Assembly: GCA_025699025.1 (NCBI GenBank)
Contig: JAILWJ010000001.1
Coordinates: 568,391 to 632,390 of the forward strand
Direction: 5' to 3'
From: Nitrosarchaeum sp.
Lineage (GTDB): Archaea > Thermoproteota > Nitrososphaeria > Nitrososphaerales > Nitrosopumilaceae
DNA: 64,000 bases
The notes beneath the pieces are model-generated. The model had not been told where the DNA came from. It worked only from the letters and a program-made list of their open reading frames with translations, and did no database searches. This document shows positions 50,408 to 59,185 of this stretch, piece after piece. Position 1 is the first letter of the stretch. Each line of letters opens with the position of its first letter. The position numbers and the translations under genes are program-made.

Positions 50408-52024
50408 TCAATAAAGATAGCTCATCAGTTTGATTTGTTCCTCAGTGCTGATAATACTTTTGTTTGTCAATATCTCAAGTAATTCTTTAAAGATTGCTTT
50501 TTGTTCTGCAGACATTCCACCAGATGGACCCTTTTCTCCGGGTGGACCGGGTGGACCACGTGGACCTGCAGGACCAACTGGACCCTGCTCTCCTTGTGGG
50601 CCCTTATCTCCTTGTGAACCAAATGGACCGGTTGGACCACGTTCACCTTGTGGGCCTTGGATTCCTTGTGGGCCTTGTGGGCCTTTTTCTCCAGGCGGAC
50701 CAGATGCCCCACGTTCACCTTGTGGGCCTTGTGGGCCTTGTGGGCCTTTATCTCCTTGTGGACCTGCTGGACCGGTTGGACCTTTGTCACCTTGTGAACC
50801 CATTGGTCCTTTCTCTCCTTTTTCTCCTTGTGAACCAGGAACGCCTGTCAGACCCTTAGAACCGGTTGGACCTTGTGGGCCTTGTGGGCCTTTTTCTCCA
50901 ATGGGACCCTCTTGACCTCGCGGACCTTTATCTCCAAAAGGTCCAGGTGGACCTAACGGTCCTTTGTCTCCTGGTGGACCGGTGGGACCAGTTAATCCTT
51001 TATCACCAGTAGGACCAGGAGGACCTAACGGTCCTTTGTCTCCAACGGGTCCTTGTGGACCTTTATCTCCAATGGGACCCGGTGGACCTTGAATTCCTTT
51101 TTCGCCTTGTACACCAGCTTGCCCTGTTGGACCTTTTTCTCCAATGGGGCCAGTGGGTCCAGTTAATCCTTTATCACCTGGAACTCCTTGTGGACCTTTA
51201 TCTCCCTTGTCGCCAGGTAATCCACGTAATCCGGTTGGTCCCTTGTCGCCAGTAGGACCTGTTAATCCTTTTTCGCCTTTATCGCCAGTAATTCCTTTCA
51301 GACCTGTCGGACCCTTGTCGCCAGGCGGACCTGTTGGGCCTTTATCACCCTTGTCGCCAGGCGGACCTGTTGGGCCTTTATCACCCTTGTCGCCTTTATC
51401 GCCAGTAATTCCTTTGTCGCCAGAGATTCCTCTGTCTCCAGACAATCCCTTATCGCCCTGTGGACCTTTATCACCAGTGGGACCTTTATCACCAATTGGT
51501 CCTTTTTCTCCAGGCGGACCTTGTGGGCCTTTATCACCAGGCGGACCAGGCGGACCTGTTGGGCCTTTATCGCCTGCAGGACCTTCAGGACCCCTTGGGC
51601 CTCTATCGCCTTGCAATGCATAACCAGCAAAACTTGTTTCTTGGGGTTTAGATCTTTTTGCAGGTTCTGATTTGGGTTCAGGTTTAGATTCAGTTTTTGG
51701 TTCAGGCTTTGTAGATTTCCGTGTACCACCCAATGATACATCAAAAACAGAATGAAGTGAAGAGAAAAGATCAGATACGACTATCCAAATTGTATCTTGA
51801 TCATAAACTACAGACGGGATGGGATTTTCATTAGATCCCAGTGTTTCTGTAAACATGCCATCTTTAACTCGAAGATGGAAATTACCTCGCCATAATGATT
51901 TGAATTGTTTAGTTCTTATGCTGTCATCAGAGGGTTTTGAGTCAGTAATTGAAATTTGTACTTCATACACCCCAGACTGCCTGAATGGGGCTTTGCCTTG
52001 AACTTCTATTCTTGGAGAGGACAC
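50408..52024 (-). CDS. Collagen-like protein with about 120 uninterrupted Gly-X-Y triplets
   Basis: A 538-residue protein from the GTG ending at 52024. Residues 1-100 form a beta-rich head ([30 protein letters not shown]), followed by a repeated Lys/Pro/Glu linker (about 104-128), then Gly-X-Y from G139 to about 503 with no visible break, rich in GPP, GDKGPT and GEKGP. A 35-residue helical tail ([18 protein letters not shown]) may trimerise the chain. No signal peptide or membrane segment is seen. A related frame continues upstream of the GTG to a TGA at 52097-52099 without a standard start. Collagen-like proteins in archaea are rare. Confidence 0.85.
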   Translation of the reverse strand: MSSPRIEVQGKAPFRQSGVYEVQISITDSKPSDDSIRTKQFKSLWRGNFHLRVKDGMFTETLGSNENPIPSVVYDQDTIWIVVSDLFSSLHSVFDVSLGGTRKSTKPEPKTESKPEPKSEPAKRSKPQETSFAGYALQGDRGPRGPEGPAGDKGPTGPPGPPGDKGPQGPPGEKGPIGDKGPTGDKGPQGDKGLSGDRGISGDKGITGDKGDKGDKGPTGPPGDKGDKGPTGPPGDKGPTGLKGITGDKGEKGLTGPTGDKGPTGLRGLPGDKGDKGPQGVPGDKGLTGPTGPIGEKGPTGQAGVQGEKGIQGPPGPIGDKGPQGPVGDKGPLGPPGPTGDKGLTGPTGPPGDKGPLGPPGPFGDKGPRGQEGPIGEKGPQGPQGPTGSKGLTGVPGSQGEKGEKGPMGSQGDKGPTGPAGPQGDKGPQGPQGPQGERGASGPPGEKGPQGPQGIQGPQGERGPTGPFGSQGDKGPQGEQGPVGPAGPRGPPGPPGEKGPSGGMSAEQKAIFKELLEILTNKSIISTEEQIKLMSYLY

Positions 52025-52138
52025 ACCGTTGATGTAAATTCCAAGTATTTCTATATTTTCAAAGATTTTTCCAGAATTTTGAGAACTAGGCTCGATTCAG
52101 GATAGTATTTATCTAGATAAAAAGTCAAACATGACCTA

Positions 52139-53269
52139 GTGAAGAAGCCATTTCAAAGAAAAACGAGAAAAACCAAGGAAGATACGCCAAAAATAGACGT
52201 AAACCAGCCTGAGGAACAAACCAGCCTGGTAGATTCGGATTATAATCGCAAAAAATTATTCAAAAAGGGAGTCAACCTCATGGCAGATGAAAAGCTTGAG
52301 GAGGCAGCAGTTGTTTTTGAGCAAGCACTGAGAATAGATCCCAATAATGTCGAAACCTTGATGAAACTAGGTTATGCAAGGTTCCACTTAGAAGAGCACG
52401 GAGAAGCCCTCAAAGTGTATGACAAAATTTTGGATATTGATGTAACAAATCCAGAAGCATGGAACCTCAAAGGACTGGTACATTATGAACAGAAGAATTT
52501 TTCAAAAGCACTAGACGCAGTAGAAAAAGCCATAGAATCAGACCCGACTTATGGAATGGCATGGTACAACAAAGCATGTTATTTGTCGCTACTAAACCAA
52601 GTTCCGGAATCACTTGAAGCATTAAAACGCTCAATTGAGATTGATGTAAAAAATGCCAGAAAGTCAGTCAGAGACAAAGACTTTACAAATGTCAGAGTTG
52701 AAGAAGGATTCAAACGAATCAACGAAGTAGTGGTGTTAGAATCAGTCAGGCAAGGATATCACACATTGGGGGCAATTGTATGGACCACATTTTTAGATAA
52801 AGCAGACGCAGAAGAAGCACTTCGAAAGCTGTTAGAGAAAGGATTAATCGTACAAAACGAAAAACGTGACGGTCTAAGTAAAATTCCGATATATGATCTT
52901 GCTCCAGACGTTGCTGAAAAGATGGGCAAAGAAAAGAAAGGGTTGTTTGGAATTACAAGAAAACAGTTACCGACACCAGTAAAAAACCTCAAAGAGTTAA
53001 GTCATGCAATCCAAGCAGTCCGTGAATCGATCGAGGCAGAAGACATTGAAAAAACAATGGATAATTTTGAAGAGTTCATAGATCCTAAAAAATCAGGCGA
53101 GCAGATGATTGAGCAGTTTTTTGATGAGCATAGAGAAATAAGATTATGGAAAATCAGACTAAAGGATAGAGGAGTGGATTACTTGATTGAAAATAAAGAC
53201 AAAATGCTCAGCCTGTTTGACAACATCGAAGTCACAATTACAAAAAAACTCCGAAGCGAGATATCCTAG
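52139..53269 (+). CDS. TPR protein with winged-helix C-terminal region
   Basis: A 376-residue protein from GTG 52139. A basic head (KPFQRKTRKTKED) is followed by four or five TPR units (LEEAAVVFEQALRIDPNNVE, HGEALKVYDKILDIDVTNPE, FSKALDAVEKAIESDPTYGM). Then a winged-helix-like region (HTLGAIVWTTFLDKADAEEALRKLLEKGLI) and a helical tail with no named domain. Divergent to the collagen gene by 115 bp. It is probably a scaffold or regulator. Confidence 0.78.
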   Translation: MKKPFQRKTRKTKEDTPKIDVNQPEEQTSLVDSDYNRKKLFKKGVNLMADEKLEEAAVVFEQALRIDPNNVETLMKLGYARFHLEEHGEALKVYDKILDIDVTNPEAWNLKGLVHYEQKNFSKALDAVEKAIESDPTYGMAWYNKACYLSLLNQVPESLEALKRSIEIDVKNARKSVRDKDFTNVRVEEGFKRINEVVVLESVRQGYHTLGAIVWTTFLDKADAEEALRKLLEKGLIVQNEKRDGLSKIPIYDLAPDVAEKMGKEKKGLFGITRKQLPTPVKNLKELSHAIQAVRESIEAEDIEKTMDNFEEFIDPKKSGEQMIEQFFDEHREIRLWKIRLKDRGVDYLIENKDKMLSLFDNIEVTITKKLRSEIS

Positions 53270-54082
53270 TTATTCTGCAGACAAATCCCAATAATTGGCA
53301 TCTTCTTGCTTTTCTAGTGGTTTTTTCAAATTCTTCCATTCTTTAAAAGAACGAACATATAGTTTGACATTTGGCAATCCGACTGACTTTAACGCATAAT
53401 ATGCTAGCCCAGAAAGAGTGCCGACACTGCCGCAGTACGTGATTATTTCAGAATCGCCAGATATGCCTCGATTATCAAGCAGTCGTTTCATATCCTCTTT
53501 TGGGCGCAAAATCTTGTCATTTTTTGCAAGGGTTCTGTATGGGAGACTGATTGCGCCTGGAATGTGCTGCTCTAGATAGTTTAGCCTCTCCCTGTTATCT
53601 ATGAGGACCACATCTTTTTTTTCTTTTGACTGTTCAAGATAATCAGATGTGGCTAAAATCTCAGATTTGAGATGTAAAGAATGCTGCTTGCTTTGAACTT
53701 CAGGAGAGACGGTTTCACTTTCCAATCCAAGTGATTTCCACCTACTGTATGTGGTTTCAAGTAAAGACACATCAGAATGTCCGATATATTCCAGTGTCCA
53801 TGCAACACGTGATGCAAGAGCACCAAAGGTGTCATCATAAACTACAACGCGAGTCTCATCGTCTATTCCCAGAGAGTTGAATATTTTCAAAACACGCTCT
53901 GGACTATCATCAGACAGCAGATTTGCCAGGGGGAGGTTTACTGCTGTTGGGATATGATTTTGTTTATAGTCTTCTTCTCGTCGGACATCGATAACGCGAA
54001 CACTTTTGTCTCGAATTTCCGAACGCAGTGAATCGATATCGGTTGTAGTTTTAATGGTTTTTTCTTGGCTCAAGCTGCGCAT
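53270..54082 (-). CDS. Two-domain rhodanese sulfurtransferase
   Basis: A 270-residue protein with two rhodanese domains (about 15-125 and 140-265). The second has the catalytic C217 in YCGSVGTLSG, the CGxxGT-like loop; the first has Asp-Thr (VVYDDTFGALA) at that site and is probably inactive, as in most thiosulfate/3-mercaptopyruvate sulfurtransferases. The start overlaps the stop of the siroheme reductase gene by 13 bp, so a sulfur-transfer link to sulfite or thiosulfate chemistry is likely. Confidence 0.92.
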   Translation of the reverse strand: MRSLSQEKTIKTTTDIDSLRSEIRDKSVRVIDVRREEDYKQNHIPTAVNLPLANLLSDDSPERVLKIFNSLGIDDETRVVVYDDTFGALASRVAWTLEYIGHSDVSLLETTYSRWKSLGLESETVSPEVQSKQHSLHLKSEILATSDYLEQSKEKKDVVLIDNRERLNYLEQHIPGAISLPYRTLAKNDKILRPKEDMKRLLDNRGISGDSEIITYCGSVGTLSGLAYYALKSVGLPNVKLYVRSFKEWKNLKKPLEKQEDANYWDLSAE

Positions 54083-55878
54083 TCACCCTTACCAGTCTTT
54101 GTGTGATAACTGGTGTCGCTTCCATAATCAGAGTAGAAATCTGGTTCGTCTTCTTTTGTTGGTGGAATCGCGAATTGATCCATGATTTTTCTCAGATCAA
54201 GAATTGATTTGATTTCAGAATCTTCTTTTTCATTTACAATTCTATGAATCCATTCTTTTAGAGTATCATTAGGTTTTTTGTGTTTCTTGAACAGCTCAAT
54301 AATTTTCAGAATTGCGGGAATTACTCTTTTTGCAGGAATTCGAGTACAGGTCAACCCAAGCATGGTCTCACCATCTGAACGACCCCCAAGCAGCATCTGA
54401 TAGTTTGGATACATTTCTTTTCCGACTCTTCCGCCGCCTCCAAAGAACCCTATTGTTGCAATGCCATGCTGACCACAAGAGTTGGGACATCCGCTAATCT
54501 TTATTGTAGAATCACGAAGATCATCATCTTCATCCAGTCTCAATTCAAGGAATTTTCTCTGAATTTCTTTGGCAAGTCTATGAGAATTTGTCAAGGCCAA
54601 GTTACAGGAGGTAGTACCAGAACAGCCAATTGGAGCAGTCATGGTAAGAGATCCGGACTTGGCAAGGCCAACTTCAAGTAGTCTTGAGTACAATCGAGGC
54701 AAATCATACTCAGAGACATATCTCAGTGCGATGTTTTGATTGAATCCAACGCGTGCCTTTCCTTCAGAAGAATAATCGCCCACAATCTCACCCAGTGCAG
54801 ATAGTTGGTTTGCTGTGATGTCACCTGCTTCGAGTGTGATAAATGCAGAACGATAACCAGGTTGCTTTTGTTTTTCAGTATTAGTCTTGAGCCATCTTGC
54901 ATAACCATCAGGGTTTGGATTACCACTTTCATCAGTAACTCGTATAGGTTTTCTGATTTCAGAAGGAGTGCAATCCACATCCAGTTGAGTAACCACAGAC
55001 TGTGTTGCCCTGACCAAAGCCCTTTCTTTGAAGACAAGGTTTTGGAATGCATCCCAACCCATATCATTTACCAGATAACGCATTCTATTTCGTGCAAGAT
55101 TCTTCCTGTCACCTAATCGATCGAATATCCTCAATACAGCGATTGAAGTATAGATAAGATCCTCTTCGGGAGTAAATTCTTCTAATTGATGTCCTACAAA
55201 AGAGCGGTTTCCCAAACCGCCGCCCAGAAATATTTTAAATCCTTTTTGTCTAGTGCCGTTAATCTCTTTGGTTTGAGGAATCAATCCGACATCCACCATC
55301 CTCACCATGCCATGTTTCTCACAACAGGTGAAATTGAATTTGAATTTTCTTGGAAGACTCTGAGCCATTGGATTTCTCAAGAAGAATTTTGCAGTTGCAA
55401 GAGCATATGGTGTTGCATCAAACTCTTCACCTGGGCAGACGCCAGATAATGGACTGCACATCACATTTCTAACAGAGTTGCCACATGCTTCTCGTGAGGT
55501 CAATCCCACTTCTGCAAGCCCTCTGAAAATCTCTGAGACATCCTCCAAAATTACCCAATGTAGTTGAATGTTTTCTCGGGTTGAAAAATGGGCACTGCCA
55601 ATAGAAAATTGCTCGCTTAGTTGAGCGATTTTTTCAAGTTGGTGAGGATAGATCTCTCCTGCAGGTAGCTTGATTCTGACCATAGCATAGTCGCTTGTCA
55701 TCCGTGTACCATACGCGCCATGTTGTAGTCTATACCTTCGAAAACTGTCGTCATCATACTTGCCCTGACGATAAAGTTTTACAGTTTTTGCAAAGTCATC
55801 AGCCTCTTCAATTCTAGCCCAATTGATTGTCGGTTTTACGGAATTGGAATGAGGCTGTTTAAGATCAGATACTGTCAA
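54070..55878 (-). CDS. Ferredoxin-dependent siroheme nitrite/sulfite reductase
   Basis: A 602-residue siroheme-[4Fe-4S] reductase. The cluster and siroheme ligands are C419, C425 (GCSGTTSCNLAL), C464 and C468 (GCPNSCGQHG), i.e. C-x5-C and C-x3-C, and both ferrodoxin-like half domains with FSTRENIQLHW and ACGNSVRNVMCSPLSG are kept. These enzymes reduce nitrite to ammonium or sulfite to sulfide in six electron steps; the sequence alone does not tell which. The overlapping rhodanese gene favours sulfite, while thaumarchaea also use nitrite reductases for assimilation. The C-terminal end TGKGECAA is unusual. Confidence 0.9.
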   Translation of the reverse strand: MTVSDLKQPHSNSVKPTINWARIEEADDFAKTVKLYRQGKYDDDSFRRYRLQHGAYGTRMTSDYAMVRIKLPAGEIYPHQLEKIAQLSEQFSIGSAHFSTRENIQLHWVILEDVSEIFRGLAEVGLTSREACGNSVRNVMCSPLSGVCPGEEFDATPYALATAKFFLRNPMAQSLPRKFKFNFTCCEKHGMVRMVDVGLIPQTKEINGTRQKGFKIFLGGGLGNRSFVGHQLEEFTPEEDLIYTSIAVLRIFDRLGDRKNLARNRMRYLVNDMGWDAFQNLVFKERALVRATQSVVTQLDVDCTPSEIRKPIRVTDESGNPNPDGYARWLKTNTEKQKQPGYRSAFITLEAGDITANQLSALGEIVGDYSSEGKARVGFNQNIALRYVSEYDLPRLYSRLLEVGLAKSGSLTMTAPIGCSGTTSCNLALTNSHRLAKEIQRKFLELRLDEDDDLRDSTIKISGCPNSCGQHGIATIGFFGGGGRVGKEMYPNYQMLLGGRSDGETMLGLTCTRIPAKRVIPAILKIIELFKKHKKPNDTLKEWIHRIVNEKEDSEIKSILDLRKIMDQFAIPPTKEDEPDFYSDYGSDTSYHTKTGKGECAA

Positions 55879-56002
55879 TATAAGAAAAATGCTTTGAGTT
55901 GTGATATAAATTTTTGATATATGGACGTTTTAGGAGGACAGTTTTCAAAAGCATACATAATTTTCCTACATACAAATACCAAGCGGAAAATCGTTGAAAA
56001 AA

Positions 56003-56030
56003 ATTAGTATATCCTAATTTTTAAATAAAA
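56003..56030 (+). promoter_or_regulatory. Palindrome and TATA box upstream of thi4
   Basis: ATTAG (56003-56007) and CTAAT (56014-56018) with a 6-base spacer form a dyad directly before the TATA-like TTTTTAAATAAAA (about 56018-56030), about 40 bp before the thi4 ATG at 56071. A repressor or BRE-like element at this place would regulate thi4, whose product is made sparingly in suicide-type enzymes. No TPP riboswitch is visible in this leader. Confidence 0.4.
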
Positions 56031-56070
56031 AGTGGGAAAGTATTAATGGGTTCTAGGCAACAAAAAATCC

Positions 56071-56889
56071 ATGCAAGAAGCAACGGTTGCAGAAAAGCCA
56101 TCAAAAATATTTACTGACGTCAGAGAAGTTGACATTACCCGTGCTATTGCAGATGAATTTCATTCAGTTCTGATGGATAGAGCCGAATCAGATGTAATCA
56201 TTATTGGTGCAGGTCCTGCAGGGCTAACTGCAAGCAGAGAATTATCAAATATGGGATTCAAGGTTTTGGTAATTGAGCAAAATAACTACCTAGGAGGCGG
56301 ATATTGGCTTGGAGGATATATGATGAACCCAGTAACGGTAAGAGAGCCAGCACAAAAAATTTGGGACGAGCTTGGCATACCATACAAAAAAGTTCGAGAA
56401 GGGTTGTACCTCACTCCAGGACCCCATGCAGTGTCAAAATTAATTGCAGGTGCATGTGATGCAGGAGTCAAATTTCTAAATCTCACTAAATTCGACGACC
56501 TTGTTTTAAAAAATGGCAGAGTTGCAGGCATTGTTGTCAATTGGATGCCAGTATCAGCACTGCCAAGAAACATCACATGTGTTGATCCAGTTGCATTTGA
56601 AGCAAAAATAATCATTGATGCGTCAGGACATGATTCTGTTGCAGTAAAAAGACTAGTAGACAGAGGACTGGTAGACTGGAAGGGAATGAATCCAATGTAT
56701 GTCAACGAAGGAGAAGAGCATGTTGTTGAAAAAACAGGCGAAGTATATCCAGGATTAATTGCTGCAGGAATGTCAGTAACTGAGACGCATGGGCTTGCAC
56801 GAATGGGTCCAACATTTGGCTCAATGCTATACTCTGGAAAGAAAGCAGCTGAGATTGCAGCTGAGAAAATCAAAGAGTTAGAAAGATAG
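56071..56889 (+). CDS. thi4: Thiamine thiazole synthase Thi4, Cys-containing type
   Basis: A 272-residue Thi4 with the NAD site GAGPAG at 46-51 (DVIIIGAGPAGLTASREL) and the loop NNYLGGGYWLGGYMMN. Eukaryotic Thi4 uses a Cys as sulfur donor and is inactivated after one turnover, while Methanococcus-type enzymes have His there and use sulfide. Here the equivalent position is C170 (NITCVDPVAFEA), i.e. a Cys-type enzyme, with HDSVAVKRL downstream. It makes ADP-thiazole from NAD, glycine and (as Cys type) its own Cys sulfur. Expression may be high. Confidence 0.93.
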   Translation: MQEATVAEKPSKIFTDVREVDITRAIADEFHSVLMDRAESDVIIIGAGPAGLTASRELSNMGFKVLVIEQNNYLGGGYWLGGYMMNPVTVREPAQKIWDELGIPYKKVREGLYLTPGPHAVSKLIAGACDAGVKFLNLTKFDDLVLKNGRVAGIVVNWMPVSALPRNITCVDPVAFEAKIIIDASGHDSVAVKRLVDRGLVDWKGMNPMYVNEGEEHVVEKTGEVYPGLIAAGMSVTETHGLARMGPTFGSMLYSGKKAAEIAAEKIKELER

Positions 56890-56962
56890 AAAAATAATGT
56901 TTTAAATGCTTAGGCTTGTAATCTGTGGAAGCATACATTTGCGACTATCAAAAATTTAGTTT

Positions 56963-58168
56963 TCAATTCCCCTCCACCTTGCATCCTGATTCATTTGGAA
57001 GGCAATACACTTGAAATTTGAACAGTGCTGTCTTTGCAGAAATGTTGTCAGTTACATCAACATATGCAAGGAGTGTTTCAATATCATCAAAGCTTTTTGG
57101 AATCTCCCATGAAAACACGAATCTTCCAGAACCGTCTGTCTTTCCTTCAAACTCTCGAATTACATCCTTACCGTAATCCTCAATAGTTATTCTCACAAGT
57201 GCGTCAGGTACAGGGATTCCTGTACGTGTGACATCAACTGTAATGTCATGAGTTGTTCCACGTCGAATTTGTTTTTGTCCAGTAACATCTACTTGTAGTG
57301 ATGATTCAGATGTTGTTTCTGGTTCAGGTAAGGATTCAGGTTCTGGTGTATACTCAAAGCAAACAAAATTCTGTAAGATTTGTGGAGAGAAAACATCCCC
57401 ATTGGAAACTTCAATTCTATAATATCCAGGATGCGGGCATACAAATTCCTCGAAGTCGTTGCCCATTGAATAGGAATGGAAAGTACCAGGTGTTTCAGCA
57501 TACTCTAAGCAATATTTTATCGAACTGTCCTCATATACAGGGTTGTTTTGTACATCAAGTATACGCAATTTGAGTTCCCAACAATCAGAATAATTCCCCC
57601 ACTCTAGTAAGTTGAATTCTATTTTCTCCCCTACATGAGAGATGGAGGAAATAGATGGAATTGAATATTCCAAGTACTGTTCACCAGAATGATATCTTTG
57701 AGAATACTCCCACGCAATCTCTTTTATCCTGTCATTGCTTAATGGATGCTCATCATTACCATAACTAAGATTGCCAGTAATGCGATATGACATTTCATTG
57801 CGTCCTGTAAGATCTAACTCTTTGATTGGATCAGGTCCTGCAGGAAGCAGCAATCGTAGTTTTGCCCAACCTCTTGTTATAAGAGGCCCTTCAGAATCAG
57901 GAAATACACATACAGGCTCGTAGCGAATATTGTATGCCAGATGGTGTTCTGAATCGCAAATAACATGACCTAATTTTATTCCAAGAGACATCTGTTTTGG
58001 TGGAGATGGTATAAGATCTTCAGAAGTTTTTGGATAGTCTAGAGTCCCAATTGTATCGTCACACGTCACAGGAGGATTGTCCGGATCGTATACACACATT
58101 GCATATGCAGGGTTTTGTAAAATTACAAATGCGCCAAGAATCAGTAAAAAAATTATCAGGTATTTCAT
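56963..58168 (-). CDS. Exported surface protein with C-terminal Ig-like domain
   Basis: A 401-residue protein from the ATG ending at 58168. The signal peptide (KYLIIFLLILGAFVILQ then AYAMC) may be cleaved after AYA. Eight or so cysteines (CVYDPDNPPVTC, VCVFPD, DCWELK, VCFEYTP) suggest disulfides. A linker (PESLPEPETTSESS) leads to an Ig-like domain (about 300-390: GQKQIRRGTTHDITVDVTR, GRFVFSWEIPKSF). No sorting motif or membrane anchor is visible. Function unknown. Confidence 0.72.
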   Translation of the reverse strand: MKYLIIFLLILGAFVILQNPAYAMCVYDPDNPPVTCDDTIGTLDYPKTSEDLIPSPPKQMSLGIKLGHVICDSEHHLAYNIRYEPVCVFPDSEGPLITRGWAKLRLLLPAGPDPIKELDLTGRNEMSYRITGNLSYGNDEHPLSNDRIKEIAWEYSQRYHSGEQYLEYSIPSISSISHVGEKIEFNLLEWGNYSDCWELKLRILDVQNNPVYEDSSIKYCLEYAETPGTFHSYSMGNDFEEFVCPHPGYYRIEVSNGDVFSPQILQNFVCFEYTPEPESLPEPETTSESSLQVDVTGQKQIRRGTTHDITVDVTRTGIPVPDALVRITIEDYGKDVIREFEGKTDGSGRFVFSWEIPKSFDDIETLLAYVDVTDNISAKTALFKFQVYCLPNESGCKVEGN

Positions 58169-58381
58169 ACCGTATAAAACCAATTATTCATCATTGAAAA
58201 GTGCTTCTGATGTTTTGCATCACCATATTGAATATTTTTTATAAAATATCTGCAATAATGAAAACAATATTGTTAGAGATGTTTTGTTACAAAATTATAA
58301 GTGGTTTATATATAAAATCTGTACAATTCCTTAAAAAAGTAGACGTTAGAAAGATAAGCAAATGCAATACAGATAAAGTCA

Positions 58382-59158
58382 TTGAAAGTCAACAGGATTA
58401 TCTTTTATGATGAGCCATCAGTTCCAGAAATAAATTTAGACAGTCTGGCAGAATTTACTTCAAAAACATTTGGAATCACGCCAGAAAAGAGAGAATCAAT
58501 TCTCACATATGGCAATGAATCCACAGCAAGACATATCGCATCAGCTAGAATATTCAAATTGAGTGTACCCTACATTAAACATATTCCAACCTCAGAAGAG
58601 ATTGAATTTGAAAAAAAGAACATGGCAGATACATCAACAAATCAAAACATCACATACTACGATGGGTTTGAATTGCAAAATATCCTGAGAGACATCATTC
58701 CAAAAGATGAATCAGGAGAAGATGTCTTTCACGTAGTATTTACAAACAAGCTAACTTGCACTTATGACTATAGTGATTATAGGTATCATGGAAGAGCACT
58801 GATTGGTGCAAATCCAGCAATAATATCAACTACAGGCATAATTGAGGCTCCAGCCAAGCCAAGAGACTACTATGTGGATCTCATTACAAATTCAAGGTTG
58901 GGGGTAAATGTCGATGCACTCAAAGAAAAATACAAAGGGATGTTTCTAGAGTACCACGATGCCAGATTGACTACAATTATTGAAGGGTATCTCCTGCAAG
59001 CATTGTTTTACTATGAAACGGCAGAACCATTTTGTGACGATGTAGAATGCAGATTGTTTAATGCCCATTGGCAAAAAGACCTGTTATACTCACAGATAGA
59101 ATCTAGAAAATTATGCAAAAAACATCAAGAGATCTTACAAAAATTGACAATGACTTAA
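58382..59158 (+). CDS. Archaemetzincin-like protein lacking the HExxH motif
   Basis: A 258-residue protein from TTG 58382. The C-terminus has C218-x4-C223 and C245-x2-H248 (FCDDVECRLF and LCKKHQEI), which mirrors the second zinc site of archaemetzincins (CxxxxC ... CxxC, last ligand His here). In the preceding segment, where archaemetzincins have HExxHxxGxxH, this protein has EGYLLQALFYYET with no His. It could therefore be an inactive relative or a different peptidase type; thaumarchaea have a putative metallopeptidase family like this (possibly DUF6775). Upstream it has VFHVVFTNKLTCTYDY and ANPAIISTTGIIE, like the core strands. Confidence 0.6.
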   Translation: MKVNRIIFYDEPSVPEINLDSLAEFTSKTFGITPEKRESILTYGNESTARHIASARIFKLSVPYIKHIPTSEEIEFEKKNMADTSTNQNITYYDGFELQNILRDIIPKDESGEDVFHVVFTNKLTCTYDYSDYRYHGRALIGANPAIISTTGIIEAPAKPRDYYVDLITNSRLGVNVDALKEKYKGMFLEYHDARLTTIIEGYLLQALFYYETAEPFCDDVECRLFNAHWQKDLLYSQIESRKLCKKHQEILQKLTMT

Positions 59159-59185
59159 ATTATTGAAATAAAAAGATGCCCTATC

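Noticed and set aside
50467-51600. Repeat-rich region taken as a possible CRISPR array
   Set aside because: The repeats are 9-base-phase coding triplets without unique spacers of constant length, and no cas gene is nearby.
50430-51623. Long antisense and off-frame open frames over the collagen-like gene, rich in Gly, Pro and Leu
   Set aside because: They arise from the GC-rich periodic Gly-X-Y codons; the minus-strand frame alone has the head domain, linker and helical tail of a protein.
54723-55449. Several frames antisense or shifted within the siroheme reductase gene
   Set aside because: The minus-strand frame alone contains the conserved cysteine and siroheme motifs over its full length.
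55880-56070. A TPP riboswitch before thi4
   Set aside because: The conserved riboswitch core sequences are not visible; only a TATA box and a short dyad are present.
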